This document shows, piece after piece, positions 10,701-24,521 of a stretch of 64,000 bases of DNA. Position 1 is the first letter of the stretch; each line of letters opens with the position of its first letter. The stretch spans positions 23,926,734 through 23,990,733 of the forward strand of contig OY288259.1 in assembly GCA_958450325.1 (NCBI GenBank), read 5' to 3'. The position numbers and the translations under genes were made by a program. Under the pieces are notes generated by a model that saw nothing but the letters and a program-made list of their open reading frames with translations, had not been told where the DNA came from and did no database searches. Source of the DNA: Agrostemma githago. Taxonomy: Eukaryota; Streptophyta; Magnoliopsida; Caryophyllales; Caryophyllaceae.

Positions 10701-11742
10701 GGACGAGTGACTCTTAGACGTAAAGGTCACAAACCTTTTGTTATAGGGCTATGCCTTGTAAAAGGTTGACTCGGAAAAGACACTTAGACGGGTGACTTGT
10801 GAAAGGTGGGCCTCCTTTAGGATAGCCGTGTGGGCTGGGCCTTGTTCGAAAGGAGGTCCACGTGAGACATTCCCCAGACTTCTAGACTCGATTGTGTAGA
10901 CGGGCCGACCCTTGTAGGAGTATGTCCTACGTAGGTGGGTCTTGCCTTAGTCTAATAAGGCGGACTGGGATAGGGAGGAAATCCGTGATATAAGATTGAC
11001 GGAGTTTCGACGCTAGAAGACCTTGACGATTTATGACACGACCCGACACTGCTAAATACGGGAAGTCCTAAAAAGAGGAAGGTTTTGAAATTGATTTTTG
11101 AAAGCCCGAGTAAAATCGGGGAGAGGAGCCCGGCCCCTTTTTTTTTCGAAAAAGAAAACGGAAAGACGGACCGGGGAGCGGGTTTGAAAGTTCGAAAATA
11201 TTTTCGAGTTTTGAAATGGGCATAATACCGGCTAAAAATAGGCTATTTTGAGTAAAATCGTGGATCCTAAATTCGGTATACGTCCCGGGTTTTGAAATTG
11301 GATATTTTGAAAAGGATGCAATTTTGAAAATGACGGTTTTTGAAAAAAGACTTGTAAATCAGGTAGCACGTAGTCATGGAAACAGTATAACGACGCCATG
11401 TATGCTCTAATTCTAAGTCTCCGTCAGTCTGTAAGGGTCTATACTAGTGTACACAGCCTATCGAGAATCGGGGCGGACTTCCTAAGTCGAGTTGAGCTTA
11501 GAACATGCCGTAAAACCCATACGAATCGGCTAATGGACATCTTCGACATATCCAATTTGGACTACATCGATAGTATAGTGGGACGTCGGTCACCAGTACC
11601 GGCCCGGGAAAATATGGGGTTATGCATGAACTGTAAAACTAAAACGCGTATTGTACTAGTCAAACGATTTCTATTCGAGTCTCACCCTGAGGATGCTGAA
11701 GGTCAGTAACGTATCAGCTAATCCCCAGCGGAGTCGCCAAAT
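7748..11742 (-). mobile_element. Element A internal region, copy 2
   Basis: 3995 bp, non-coding like copy 1. It is one T shorter in the T-run near 9668. Diagnostic variants: aatcTctcc near 10518 (shared with copy 3 only), gaCgctag near 11010 (shared with copy 7), T in actcgaaTgttg near 10357 and aagAcgg near 11166, both private. Confidence 0.82.
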
Positions 11743-14136
11743 TGTGGACATGACATAGGTCCACCCCGACGCGGCCTTGCGCGGGTTTGGGGAGGCGAAT
11801 GAATCTCCATATGAGATGGTCAAATTGAAATTTAAATCGAAGTTGGAGTCGCCACCGAATTTTATGGTTATTCGGAACCGTTCGAGCCCACTTTATGTCA
11901 TAGTGGGCCATATACAAAATACGGCCCATTTCCGATGTCAGAGTTTATTGGGCTCGTCCCTTTGCAGTTCGATACCGATGCCGACTTGATCGGCTAATCG
12001 TATATTGAATGACTCTCGTTGCCAATGGATTCGGACATCCGGAAACCACGGTTCTGAGTAAGGGGTGAGGGTACGTGTTGGGAAGTTCACTAAGAACACC
12101 CAACCCCGCCCGCACATTAGCGGCCTCTACTAGGATATCGAATGATTTTTTAATACGCGCGTTAGTAATACGATGAATGATATGCAAACATTGTTTTCCT
12201 AAACATGCGAGGAATTGAATGGGTTGCTAAGTCGATTTAATGCATGAAAATTTAACATCAAAGTTGAATTTAGCATGTGAGATTCGTTTTAGTATAATAA
12301 AACAAATGATGAAAAAGATATGAATTTGCTACAAGGATAAACAAACGAGTTAGTATCGATTTGTAAATAATAATATAGCAAATAAAATAAATATACGAGA
12401 TCGAGAAAATAAATATTAATCGAAATCTGAAAACTATTGCTAAAAACGTTGTTTTGTATAAAAAACGAAGTTCGAAAAATAATAATAAAAAAAAGAAGGC
12501 GCGTCGTGGCAGCCGGCCGCGCGGCTCGCCCGGGATGCCGGCGAGTCGCGTGTCGGGCTGATTTCGAAAGCGGTTTTTTGAAAATTCGATGCTTTTATTA
12601 AACCGTGTACGAATATTGCATAATTCGTACTCGACTTAATATTTTCGATATTCGTTATATTCGATAATTGACTTCGAAATCAATATCAAATACTTCGAAT
12701 AGCTCTAGAAAAGATATAAATTTTGAAAATCGTTTCGTAGAATAATAAAATAAAACGAACGAAAAAGCTAAAAGAAGACTCGGGTTTCAGGCCCGTGTGC
12801 GAGTCGCCTGGGGGTGGCGCGACTCGCGTGCGGGTCTGTCCGATTTTATTTTTTTTGTTCGAAATTGCTAATTTTGATAAATCGTGTACAAAATATGAAT
12901 TAATTTGTATTCGATTTTATGTTTTCGATATTCGTCGTACCCGATATTCAATTATGAAATCGATATCGAGTATTCGGAATGAATTAAAAAAAAAAGTTTT
13001 GTAAAAAGAAGTTTGAACGAAAAAAGATGTAACGATTTTCAACATCGTCGAGATTTAATATAATTCTTTTCGATACAATATTCGATTATAGAGAATCGAT
13101 ATCATATTTTTAAGAATGTTTGATATATGAAAGTAGTTTTTAATAATATCGATATTAGAAAATAAAATAAAAAAAAGCGACGACCGACCCATAAAAAATA
13201 AAACGGACGAGGAGGAGAAGAGAAGAAGAAGAAGGAGAAATCGGGTTTGGTACACCCTCAACCTACATGCTTCTGTTTACTCGGATCGGGGCTCGTCGGG
13301 ACGTGGCTTGGGCACAAGAGCGTTGAGTAGATGTCGGTGAGTTATGGTGGTTCGGTTTGGTCGTGAAGGGTGTCGGGTATAGGGCCGGATTTCCTTCGGG
13401 TTTTGGACGAGATATCGGTTCCTCGGTGCCTAGTTTTTATGCTTGTATGAATGTGTGCGTACAGATGTCGATTTCTATATTTGATGTTATGAGTGTATGA
13501 GAATAATTGATGTTGTAGATGTCTTGAAAAGTGTGTGTGTAAGGGGCTATTTATAGGGAATTCCCGACCTTGGCTAGGAGAGTATGAACTACCGTTTAGG
13601 ATAGGAAACGTAAGAAGCTGAAAGGCATGAGAATTCCGCTTGCTTGTCGAAGAAGCAAGGGAACACGGCTGGAAGAGGGCTGCCCGGCCGAGTGTTTGCA
13701 CTCGGTCAGGTGTTTGAATCGGTTTTCGGATAGGATTCCTACTTGAGATCGAATTCCATCCTTAAACGGATTTGTTTAATATTTTGTGAAGCTGATTTTT
13801 TGTAGGATTGGAGTATGAATCAGCCGTGTGAGGTGTCACGGCTGACTCACGTGTCTCGGGAAAATCTTTGACCGGGTTTTGACTCGGTCGCTAAAAGACG
13901 GTTTTACCCCTGGTGTCGGAATCGACCCAAACTAGTCTTATTTGACTCGAAACGACCCACTGGGCCTGATTTTGAGGTTGGTTTTGTGAGATATGTACTC
14001 CATAATGAGCCCAAGCCAAATGCCAATGATTTTGAGCCCGTTTCTGAGTATTTAAAGCACGTTTGCGTCCGATCATCATCGGGTGTTTGTCGGAAACTGC
14101 TATAGAAACCTGGCGGTCAAAATGTGGGTATCTACA
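11743..14136 (-). repeat. Element A LTR3
   Basis: 2394 bp, complete ends. It carries A at 12950 (attcAatta), shared only with LTR5, and a private T in aaaacgTtg near 12449. Confidence 0.9.
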
Positions 14137-17100
14137 GAGCCCCCACTCTGACTGAGGCTTGGACAAGGCGAAAGTCAGAGTAGCTACCAGGCCAATCAAA
14201 GATTAAGACCTGGCAGACTTTCGGTCGGGTCGTTTAAGGTCCATTAGACCTGCGTAAAGGGCCCGCCGGCCAGAGACTAGAAATGTACCTGAGCTGATGA
14301 TGATAACTCCATGGGGAATCGGATTTGTCGTATAAGTCTATGCCGCTGGGGAGTTATGTGAATTGCGCGGTCTTGAATTGTACCTGTATAAGTTACATAA
14401 AATTTTGCATGCAACATGTAGGTGAAACAAATATGACTCGCGCTGGGGAATAAAAATGATTTTTGCTTAGTTTTGAAATCGAAGTCCTGAAAACAATTCA
14501 CGTGCTAGGAAATAGGTTTTCAGAACTGAAATGGGTAGAAAAGAAATTTGCAATTTAAATAGACCGAAATTTGACCTTGTCGAAAAGGGTTTTCTCAAAT
14601 GGCTAAGTTTTGCAGATTTTAAAAAATGATAATTTGAAAAGAGAGACCTATCGACAGACTCGACGCTGGGCGTGACCGGACGAGTTGACAGACACGACTG
14701 GACTCTCGAGGGGTTGGACCGTGACTCGGTAGGGGGGTGGGCCACCTAACAAGACTCTTAAGTTGCGCTATTCCGTAGCCTAGGCGAGTGGCAACATGGT
14801 CGAATCCTTGGAATGGGACGGATGTGCTATGGGGGGATTGCAATAGTCTGTAATGAGACTGTTTTGGCATGACAGGACTTTTAGCAGTAGCAATGCCGTA
14901 GTCTAGTGCTCTTCTGGATTTTTGATTTTTGGGTACATTTCCAAAGTGGGTATTGCCCCGAGTCCTGACAGATTCTTGTCTTCGACTGAGCCGAGCACTA
15001 GGACACACTATAGAAAGGAGGCTAGATTTTTGAATTTTATCTGGATTTTGTGAGTGGATGGAGGTTTTCCGCCTAAGAGAAGCCCCCTGGACGACAAAGC
15101 TAGCTGTTGAGAACATGACGGTGTCGTGACCGGAATGATGGTGCTTTTTGAATGTGTGTCAATGTGGGTGGTTGTGCCTCTGTTGAAAGGCTGCCTACGT
15201 ATTCACGTGTAGTGAAATCAAACCATGCCGTAGTTCAGTGTTAAAAAATATATTATGGTGCCTAGTCTAATAGGACATTGTGTGTAACTAGCCATAGCAA
15301 TGGTGTAGGCTAGGTGCATTCCCAATGATGTCTTGATCAAAGGGCTAGAATGATTAGGATATTGATCCTGTGACTGTGAGCATTCTCCGGGATAGCCCCC
15401 AGAGGTGGTGTGCACTATTTGGGCATGTTCTATGCCGACTGCGAGTTAAATTCCCGTGTTTGGGGTTGGTAAGTGGTTTGAATGGGAAGAATTGGGATGG
15501 GATTTTAACGAGTTTTGCTCTCGGGGATTTTAACTAGTTTTGCTCTCGGGGATTTTAACCAGTTTTGCTCTCGGGGATTTGACGAGTTTTGCTCTCGAGA
15601 TTGTGTATGATTAGGTAAGGGATTTGACGAGTTTTTCTCTCGGGTCTTTGACGAGTTTTGATCTCGGGTTTGCATATGGTGATTGTGAATTTTGTTATGT
15701 AAAGGGGAAGCCGAGTAAAATGGCTCGAACTTTGATCGGGATATGTTTGATGATGCGGGATCTGGTTTCCATGTCTGGCCCTAATGGTTAGGGGTATCCT
15801 ATGGAGCTTGAATCCTCAAAATTCCGGGCTGTCTTTAGCCTGGGCCTCGGGAAGGTCTTGAGGGTTGTAATGTGGGAAGGCTAAATGTGGTGTTAGTTGA
15901 CCAGCTTGATTGTTTCTCCCTTATTGGATGGTATGAGTATTGATCTTGAGTGGACCGTTGACCACGGTTATGGGCATTTGAATATTTTTTGTTGGTTGAC
16001 CTCTTAGCCCCGGTCATAAGATCTTCATTTGTGTTGACCGTTCTGGTCGTGGATGCTTTTTTTTTATGATGGCCTGCTTTTTTGTTTTGGCCTTTTGCTT
16101 TTTTCTTTGGACTTTTGATTTTTTTTTGTCCAGTTTTTTGTCTTTTTTTTTGTTGGTCAGACTAACACCGTAGGTAGGTATGGTTGATCTTGTCGGAGGG
16201 GTGTTTATTGTGGGAAATGGGCTTGCCTCCCGTCTCGAACCCAAACCAGGAGACTACCTAGATTCGTCATTAGATTCGATACCGCTCCTTCTAAGTGTAG
16301 TTTTGTGGCTTCCTATGTCAGACATGGAACAGGTAAAGGAAAACACGGGTCTCGATTTCCTGCAGTCATTATAGATGTGCCTATAGTCACTTGCATGTGC
16401 TCACAGTGTATGATGGTGTTTATCATGTTCTCGGAAACACATAAGGAAAGTATATATGAGCAATAGAAAAGCTGATTTTATTGAATTTTGAAAAAGAGGA
16501 CAGAATGCAAAAGACTCTGACTCTGATTTGGAAATGAAGATGTAGGGTATCCTAGACTCGGACTCAGACTTAGACTCGAATCAGATCCGGATTCGGATGC
16601 TTGGTTGGTTGTTTTTTTTGGTAAGGTCTTCGACAGGTGCCACGACTCGCCTAAACTCGGTTTTGCGCAAATGCAAGAGAGGGAGTCAAACTAGACGCGA
16701 CCCGGGGTGAATGGAATGACTAGGATTCTTGGATCGGGATACTCGAACGTTGACCTGGACAAGGTAACGACCACTGGCTTGGACTTGATGATGAGACTCA
16801 AGCTGCACGAGGGTGAGTCCGATAATGGGGCGACCATGTTTGACTCGGGTTAGACTCTCCTAAGACAAATGTGTAGGGTATGATCCTCGGAGTGATCGTG
16901 ATTAATCTCTCCGTCGGAGAATAGCCCCCAAGTGAGGCTAAGGACTCAGATGGTGTGACATCTAAGTGGCTCGAAAGTGGGGTACGTGAGACACGTGTAA
17001 GACATGACCCTTAGAGCAACCGTGATTGACCGCTCTAATGAAGGGTAGCCCCCAAGTGGGATTGAAAATTTGGTTTAAGACTCGAGTGTCGGACGAGTGA

Positions 17101-18132
17101 CTCTTAGACGTAAAGGTCACAAACCTTTTGTTATAGGGCTATGCCTTGTAAAAGGTTGACTCGGAAAAGACACTTAGACGGGTGACTTGTGAAAGGTGGG
17201 CCTCCTTTAGGATAGCCGTGTGGGCTGGGCCTTGTTCGAAAGGAGGTCCACGTGAGACATTCCCCAGACTTCTAGACTCGATTGTGTAGACGGGCCGACC
17301 CTTGTAGGAGTATGTCCTACGTAGGTGGGTCTTGCCTTAGTCTAATAAGGCGGACTGGGATAGGGAGGAAATCCGTGATATAAGATTGACGGAGTTTCGA
17401 GGCTAGAAGACCTTGACGATTTATGACACGACCCGACACTGCTAAATACGGGAAGTCCTAAAAAGAGGAAGGTTTTGAAATTGATTTTTGAAAGCCCGAG
17501 TAAAATCGGGGAGAGGAGCCCGGCCCCTTTTTTTTTCGAAAAAGAAAACGGAAAGGCGGACCGGGGAGCGGGTTTGAAAGTTCGAAAATATTTTCGAGTT
17601 TTGAAATGGGCATAATACCGGCTAAAAATAGGCTATTTTGAGTAAAATCGTGGATCCTAAATTCGGTATACGTCCCGGGTTTTGAAATTGGATATTTTGA
17701 AAAGGATGCAATTTTGAAAATGACGGTTTTTGAAAAAAGACTTGTAAATCAGGTAGCACGTAGTCATGGAAACAGTATAACGACGCCATGTATGCTCTAA
17801 TTCTAAGTCTCCGTCAGTCTGTAAGGGTCTATACTAGTGTACACAGCCTATCGAGAATCGGGGCGGACTTCCTAAGTCGAGTTGAGCTTAGAACATGCCG
17901 TAAAACCCATACGAATCGGCTAATGGACATCTTCGACATATCCAATTTGGACTACATCGATAGTATAGTGGGACGTCGGTCACCAGTACCGGCCCGGGAA
18001 AATATGGGGTTATGCATGAACTGTAAAACTAAAACGCGTATTGTACTAGTCAAACGATTTCTATTCGAGTCTCACCCTGAGGATGCTGAAGGTCAGTAAC
18101 GTATCAGCTAATCCCCAGCGGAGTCGCCAAAT
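14137..18132 (-). mobile_element. Element A internal region, copy 3
   Basis: 3996 bp, non-coding. It shares aatcTctcc (near 16908) with copy 2 but gaGgctag (near 17400) with copies 4-6, so it is a mosaic of the two neighbouring variant sets. Confidence 0.82.
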
Positions 18133-20525
18133 TGTGGACATGACATAGGTCCACCCCGACGCGGCCTTGCGCGGGTTTGGGGAGGCGAATGAATCTCCAT
18201 ATGAGATGGTCAAATTGAAATTTAAATCGAAGTTGGAGTCGCCACCGAATTTTATGGTTATTCGGAACCGTTCGAGCCCACTTTATGTCATAGTGGGCCA
18301 TATACAAAATACGGCCCATTTCCGATGTCAGAGTTTATTGGGCTCGTCCCTTTGCAGTTCGATACCGATGCCGACTTGATCGGCTAATCGTATATTGAAT
18401 GACTCTCGTTGCCAATGGATTCGGACATCCGGAAACCACGGTTCTGAGTAAGGGGTGAGGGTACGTGTTGGGAAGTTCACTAAGAACACCCAACCCCGCC
18501 CGCACATTAGCGGCCTCTACTAGGATATCGAATGATTTTTTAATACGCGCGTTAGTAATACGATGAATGATATGCAAACATTGTTTTCCTAAACATGCGA
18601 GGAATTGAATGGGTTGCTAAGTCGATTTAATGCATGAAAATTTAACATCAAAGTTGAATTTAGCATGTGAGATTCGTTTTAGTATAATAAAACAAATGAT
18701 GAAAAAGATATGAATTTGCTACAAGGATAAACAAACGAGTTAGTATCGATTTTAAATAATAATATAGCAAATAAAATAAATATACGAGATCGAGAAAATA
18801 AATATTAATCGAAATCTGAAAACTATTGCTAAAAACGCTGTTTTGTATAAAAAACGAAGTTCGAAAAATAATAATAAAAAAAAGAAGGCGCGTCGTGGCA
18901 GCCGGCCGCGCGGCTCGCCCGGGATGCCGGCGAGTCGCGTGTCGGGCTGATTTCGAAAGCGGTTTTTTGAAAATTCGATGCTTTTATTAAACCGTGTACG
19001 AATATTGCATAATTCGTACTCGACTTAATATTTTCGATATTCGTTATATTCGATAATTGACTTCGAAATCAATATCAAATACTTCGAATAGCTCTAGAAA
19101 AGATATAAATTTTGAAAATCGTTTCGTAGAATAATAAAATAAAACGAACGAAAAAGCTAAAAGAAGACTCGGGTTTCAGGCCCGTGTGCGAGTCGCCTGG
19201 GGGTGGCGCGACTCGCGTGCGGGTCTGTCCGATTTTATTTTTTTTGTTCGAAATTGCTAATTTTGATAAATCGTGTACAAAATATGAATTAATTTGTATT
19301 CGATTTTATGTTTTCGATATTCGTCGTACCCGATATTCGATTATGAAATCGATATCGAGTATTCGGAATGAATTAAAAAAAAAAGTTTTGTAAAAAGAAG
19401 TTTGAACGAAAAAAGATGTAACGATTTTCAACATCGTCGAGATTTAATATAATTCTTTTCGATACAATATTCGATTATAGAGAATCGATATCATATTTTT
19501 AAGAATGTTTGATATATGAAAGTAGTTTTTAATAATATCGATATTAGAAAATAAAATAAAAAAAAGCGACGACCGACCCATAAAAAATAAAACGGACGAG
19601 GAGGAGAAGAGAAGAAGAAGAAGGAGAAATCGGGTTTGGTACACCCTCAACCTACATGCTTCTGTTTACTCGGATCGGGGCTCGTCGGGACGTGGCTTGG
19701 GCACAAGAGCGTTGAGTAGATGTCGGTGAGTTATGGTGGTTCGGTTTGGTCGTGAAGGGTGTCGGGTATAGGGCCGGATTTCCTTCGGGTTTTGGACGAG
19801 ATATCGGTTCCTCGGTGCCTAGTTTTTATGCTTGTATGAATGTGTGCGTACAGATGTCGATTTCTATATTTGATGTTATGAGTGTATGAGAATAATTGAT
19901 GTTGTAGATGTCTTGAAAAGTGTGTGTGTAAGGGGCTATTTATAGGGAATTCCCGACCTTGGCTAGGAGAGTATGAACTACCGTTTAGGATAGGAAACGT
20001 AAGAAGCTGAAAGGCATGAGAATTCCGCTTGCTTGTCGAAGAAGCAAGGGAACACGGCTGGAAGAGGGCTGCCCGGCCGAGTGTTTGCACTCGGTCAGGT
20101 GTTTGAATCGGTTTTCGGATAGGATTCCTACTTGAGATCGAATTCCATCCTTAAACGGATTTGTTTAATATTTTGTGAAGCTGATTTTTTGTAGGATTGG
20201 AGTATGAATCAGCCGTGTGAGGTGTCACGGCTGACTCACGTGTCTCGGGAAAATCTTTGACCGGGTTTTGACTCGGTCGCTAAAAGACGGTTTTACCCCT
20301 GGTGTCGGAATCGACCCAAACTAGTCTTATTTGACTCGAAACGACCCACTGGGCCTGATTTTGAGGTTGGTTTTGTGAGATATGTACTCCATAATGAGCC
20401 CAAGCCAAATGCCAATGATTTTGAGCCCGTTTCTGAGTATTTAAAGCACGTTTGCGTCCGATCATCATCGGGTGTTTGTCGGAAACTGCTATAGAAACCT
20501 GGCGGTCAAAATGTGGGTATCTACA
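18133..20525 (-). repeat. Element A LTR4
   Basis: 2393 bp, complete ends; one G is missing in tcgattt(g)taaat near 18752 compared with all other copies. Confidence 0.9.
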
Positions 20526-23500
20526 GAGCCCCCACTCTGACTGAGGCTTGGACAAGGCGAAAGTCAGAGTAGCTACCAGGCCAATCAAAGATTAAGACCT
20601 GGCAGACTTTCGGTCGGGTCGTTTAAGGTCCATTAGACCTGCGTAAAGGGCCCGCCGGCCAGAGACTAGAAATGTACCTGAGCTGATGATGATAACTCCA
20701 TGGGGAATCGGATTTGTCGTATAAGTCTATGCCGCTGGGGAGTTATGTGAATTGCGCGGTCTTGAATTGTACCTGTATAAGTTACATAAAATTTTGCATG
20801 CAACATGTAGGTGAAACAAATATGACTCGCGCTGGGGAATAAAAATGATTTTTGCTTAGTTTTGAAATCGAAGTCCTGAAAACAATTCACGTGCTAGGAA
20901 ATAGGTTTTCAGAACTGAAATGGGTAGAAAAGAAATTTGCAATTTAAATAGACCGAAATTTGACCTTGTCGAAAAGGGTTTTCTCAAATGGCTAAGTTTT
21001 GCAGATTTTAAAAAATGATAATTTGAAAAGAGAGACCTATCGACAGACTCGACGCTGGGCGTGACCGGACGAGTTGACAGACACGACTGGACTCTCGAGG
21101 GGTTGGACCGTGACTCGGTAGGGGGGTGGGCCACCTAACAAGACTCTTAAGTTGCGCTATTCCGTAGCCTAGGCGAGTGGCAACATGGTCGAATCCTTGG
21201 AATGGGACGGATGTGCTATGGGGGGATTGCAATAGTCTGTAATGAGACTGTTTTGGCATGACAGGACTTTTAGCAGTAGCAATGCCGTAGTCTAGTGCTC
21301 TTCTGGATTTTTGATTTTTGGGTACATTTCCAAAGTGGGTATTGCCCCGAGTCCTGACAGATTCTTGTCTTCGACTGAGCCGAGCACTAGGACACACTAT
21401 AGAAAGGAGGCTAGATTTTTGAATTTTATCTGGATTTTGTGAGTGGATGGAGGTTTTCCGCCTAAGAGAAGCCCCCTGGACGACAAAGCTAGCTGTTGAG
21501 AACATGACGGTGTCGTGACCGGAATGATGGTGCTTTTTGAATGTGTGTCAATGTGGGTGGTTGTGCCTCTGTTGAAAGGCTGCCTACGTATTCACGTGTA
21601 GTGAAATCAAACCATGCCGTAGTTCAGTGTTAAAAAATATATTATGGTGCCTAGTCTAATAGGACATTGTGTGTAACTAGCCATAGCAATGGTGTAGGCT
21701 AGGTGCATTCCCAATGATGTCTTGATCAAAGGGCTAGAATGATTAGGATATTGATCCTGTGACTGTGAGCATTCTCCGGGATAGCCCCCAGAGGTGGTGT
21801 GCACTATTTGGGCATGTTCTATGCCGACTGCGAGTTAAATTCCCGTGTTTGGGGTTGGTAAGTGGTTTGAATGGGAAGAATTGGGATGGGATTTTAACGA
21901 GTTTTGCTCTCGGGGATTTTAACTAGTTTTGCTCTCGGGGATTTTAACCAGTTTTGCTCTCGGGGATTTGACGAGTTTTGCTCTCGAGATTGTGTATGAT
22001 TAGGTAAGGGATTTGACGAGTTTTTCTCTCGGGTCTTTGACGAGTTTTGATCTCGGGTTTGCATATGGTGATTGTGAATTTTGTTATGTAAAGGGGAAGC
22101 CGAGTAAAATGGCTCGAACTTTGATCGGGATATGTTTGATGATGCGGGATCTGGTTTCCATGTCTGGCCCTAATGGTTAGGGGTATCCTATGGAGCTTGA
22201 ATCCTCAAAATTCCGGGCTGTCTTTAGCCTGGGCCTCGGGAAGGTCTTGAGGGTTGTAATGTGGGAAGGCTAAATGTGGTGTTAGTTGACCAGCTTGATT
22301 GTTTCTCCCTTATTGGATGGTATGAGTATTGATCTTGAGTGGACCGTTGACCACGGTTATGGGCATTTGAATATTTTTTGTTGGTTGACCTCTTAGCCCC
22401 GGTCATAAGATCTTCATTTGTGTTGACCGTTCTGGTCGTGGATGCTTTTTTTTTATGATGGCCTGCTTTTTTGTTTTGGCCTTTTGCTTTTTTCTTTGGA
22501 CTTTTGATTTTTTTTTGTCCAGTTTTTTGTCTTTTTTTTTGTTGGTCAGACTAACACCGTAGGTAGGTATGGTTGATCTTGTCGGAGGGGTGTTTATTGT
22601 GGGAAATGGGCTTGCCTCCCGTCTCGAACCCAAACCAGGAGACTACCTAGATTCGTCATTAGATTCGATACCGCTCCTTCTAAGTGTAGTTTTGTGGCTT
22701 CCTATGTCAGACATGGAACAGGTAAAGGAAAACACGGGTCTCGATTTCCTGCAGTCATTATAGATGTGCCTATAGTCACTTGCATGTGCTCACAGTGTAT
22801 GATGGTGTTTATCATGTTCTCGGAAACACATAAGGAAAGTATATATGAGCAATAGAAAAGCTGATTTTATTGAATTTTGAAAAAGAGGACAGAATGCAAA
22901 AGACTCTGACTCTGATTTGGAAATGAAGATGTAGGGTATCCTAGACTCGGACTCAGACTTAGACTCGAATCAGATCCGGATTCGGATGCTTGGTTGGTTG
23001 TTTTTTTTGGTAAGGTCTTCGACAGGTGCCACGACTCGCCTAAACTCGGTTTTGCGCAAATGCAAGAGAGGGAGTCAAACTAGACGCGACCCGGGGTGAA
23101 TGGAATGACTAGGATTCTTGGATCGGGATACTCGAACGTTGACCTGGACAAGGTAACGACCACTGGCTTGGACTTGATGATGAGACTCAAGCTGCACGAG
23201 GGTGAGTCCGATAATGGGGCGACCATGTTTGACTCGGGTTAGACTCTCCTAAGACAAATGTGTAGGGTATGATCCTCGGAGTGATCGTGATTAATCGCTC
23301 CGTCGGAGAATAGCCCCCAAGTGAGGCTAAGGACTCAGATGGTGTGACATCTAAGTGGCTCGAAAGTGGGGTACGTGAGACACGTGTAAGACATGACCCT
23401 TAGAGCAACCGTGATTGACCGCTCTAATGAAGGGTAGCCCCCAAGTGGGATTGAAAATTTGGTTTAAGACTCGAGTGTCGGACGAGTGACTCTTAGACGT

Positions 23501-24521
23501 AAAGGTCACAAACCTTTTGTTATAGGGCTATGCCTTGTAAAAGGTTGACTCGGAAAAGACACTTAGACGGGTGACTTGTGAAAGGTGGGCCTCCTTTAGG
23601 ATAGCCGTGTGGGCTGGGCCTTGTTCGAAAGGAGGTCCACGTGAGACATTCCCCAGACTTCTAGACTCGATTGTGTAGACGGGCCGACCCTTGTAGGAGT
23701 ATGTCCTACGTAGGTGGGTCTTGCCTTAGTCTAATAAGGCGGACTGGGATAGGGAGGAAATCCGTGATATAAGATTGACGGAGTTTCGAGGCTAGAAGAC
23801 CTTGACGATTTATGACACGACCCGACACTGCTAAATACGGGAAGTCCTAAAAAGAGGAAGGTTTTGAAATTGATTTTTGAAAGCCCGAGTAAAATCGGGG
23901 AGAGGAACCCGGCCCCTTTTTTTTTCGAAAAAGAAAACGGAAAGGCGGACCGGGGAGCGGGTTTGAAAGTTCGAAAATATTTTCGAGTTTTGAAATGGGC
24001 ATAATACCGGCTAAAAATAGGCTATTTTGAGTAAAATCGTGGATCCTAAATTCGGTATACGTCCCGGGTTTTGAAATTGGATATTTTGAAAAGGATGCAA
24101 TTTTGAAAATGACGGTTTTTGAAAAAAGACTTGTAAATCAGGTAGCACGTAGTCATGGAAACAGTATAACGACGCCATGTATGCTCTAATTCTAAGTCTC
24201 CGTCAGTCTGTAAGGGTCTATACTAGTGTACACAGCCTATCGAGAATCGGGGCGGACTTCCTAAGTCGAGTTGAGCTTAGAACATGCCGTAAAACCCATA
24301 CGAATCGGCTAATGGACATCTTCGACATATCCAATTTGGACTACATCGATAGTATAGTGGGACGTCGGTCACCAGTACCGGCCCGGGAAAATATGGGGTT
24401 ATGCATGAACTGTAAAACTAAAACGCGTATTGTACTAGTCAAACGATTTCTATTCGAGTCTCACCCTGAGGATGCTGAAGGTCAGTAACGTATCAGCTAA
24501 TCCCCAGCGGAGTCGCCAAAT
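20526..24521 (-). mobile_element. Element A internal region, copy 4
   Basis: 3996 bp, non-coding. First of three consecutive copies (4, 5, 6) that share A in gaggAacccgg, near 23907. Confidence 0.82.
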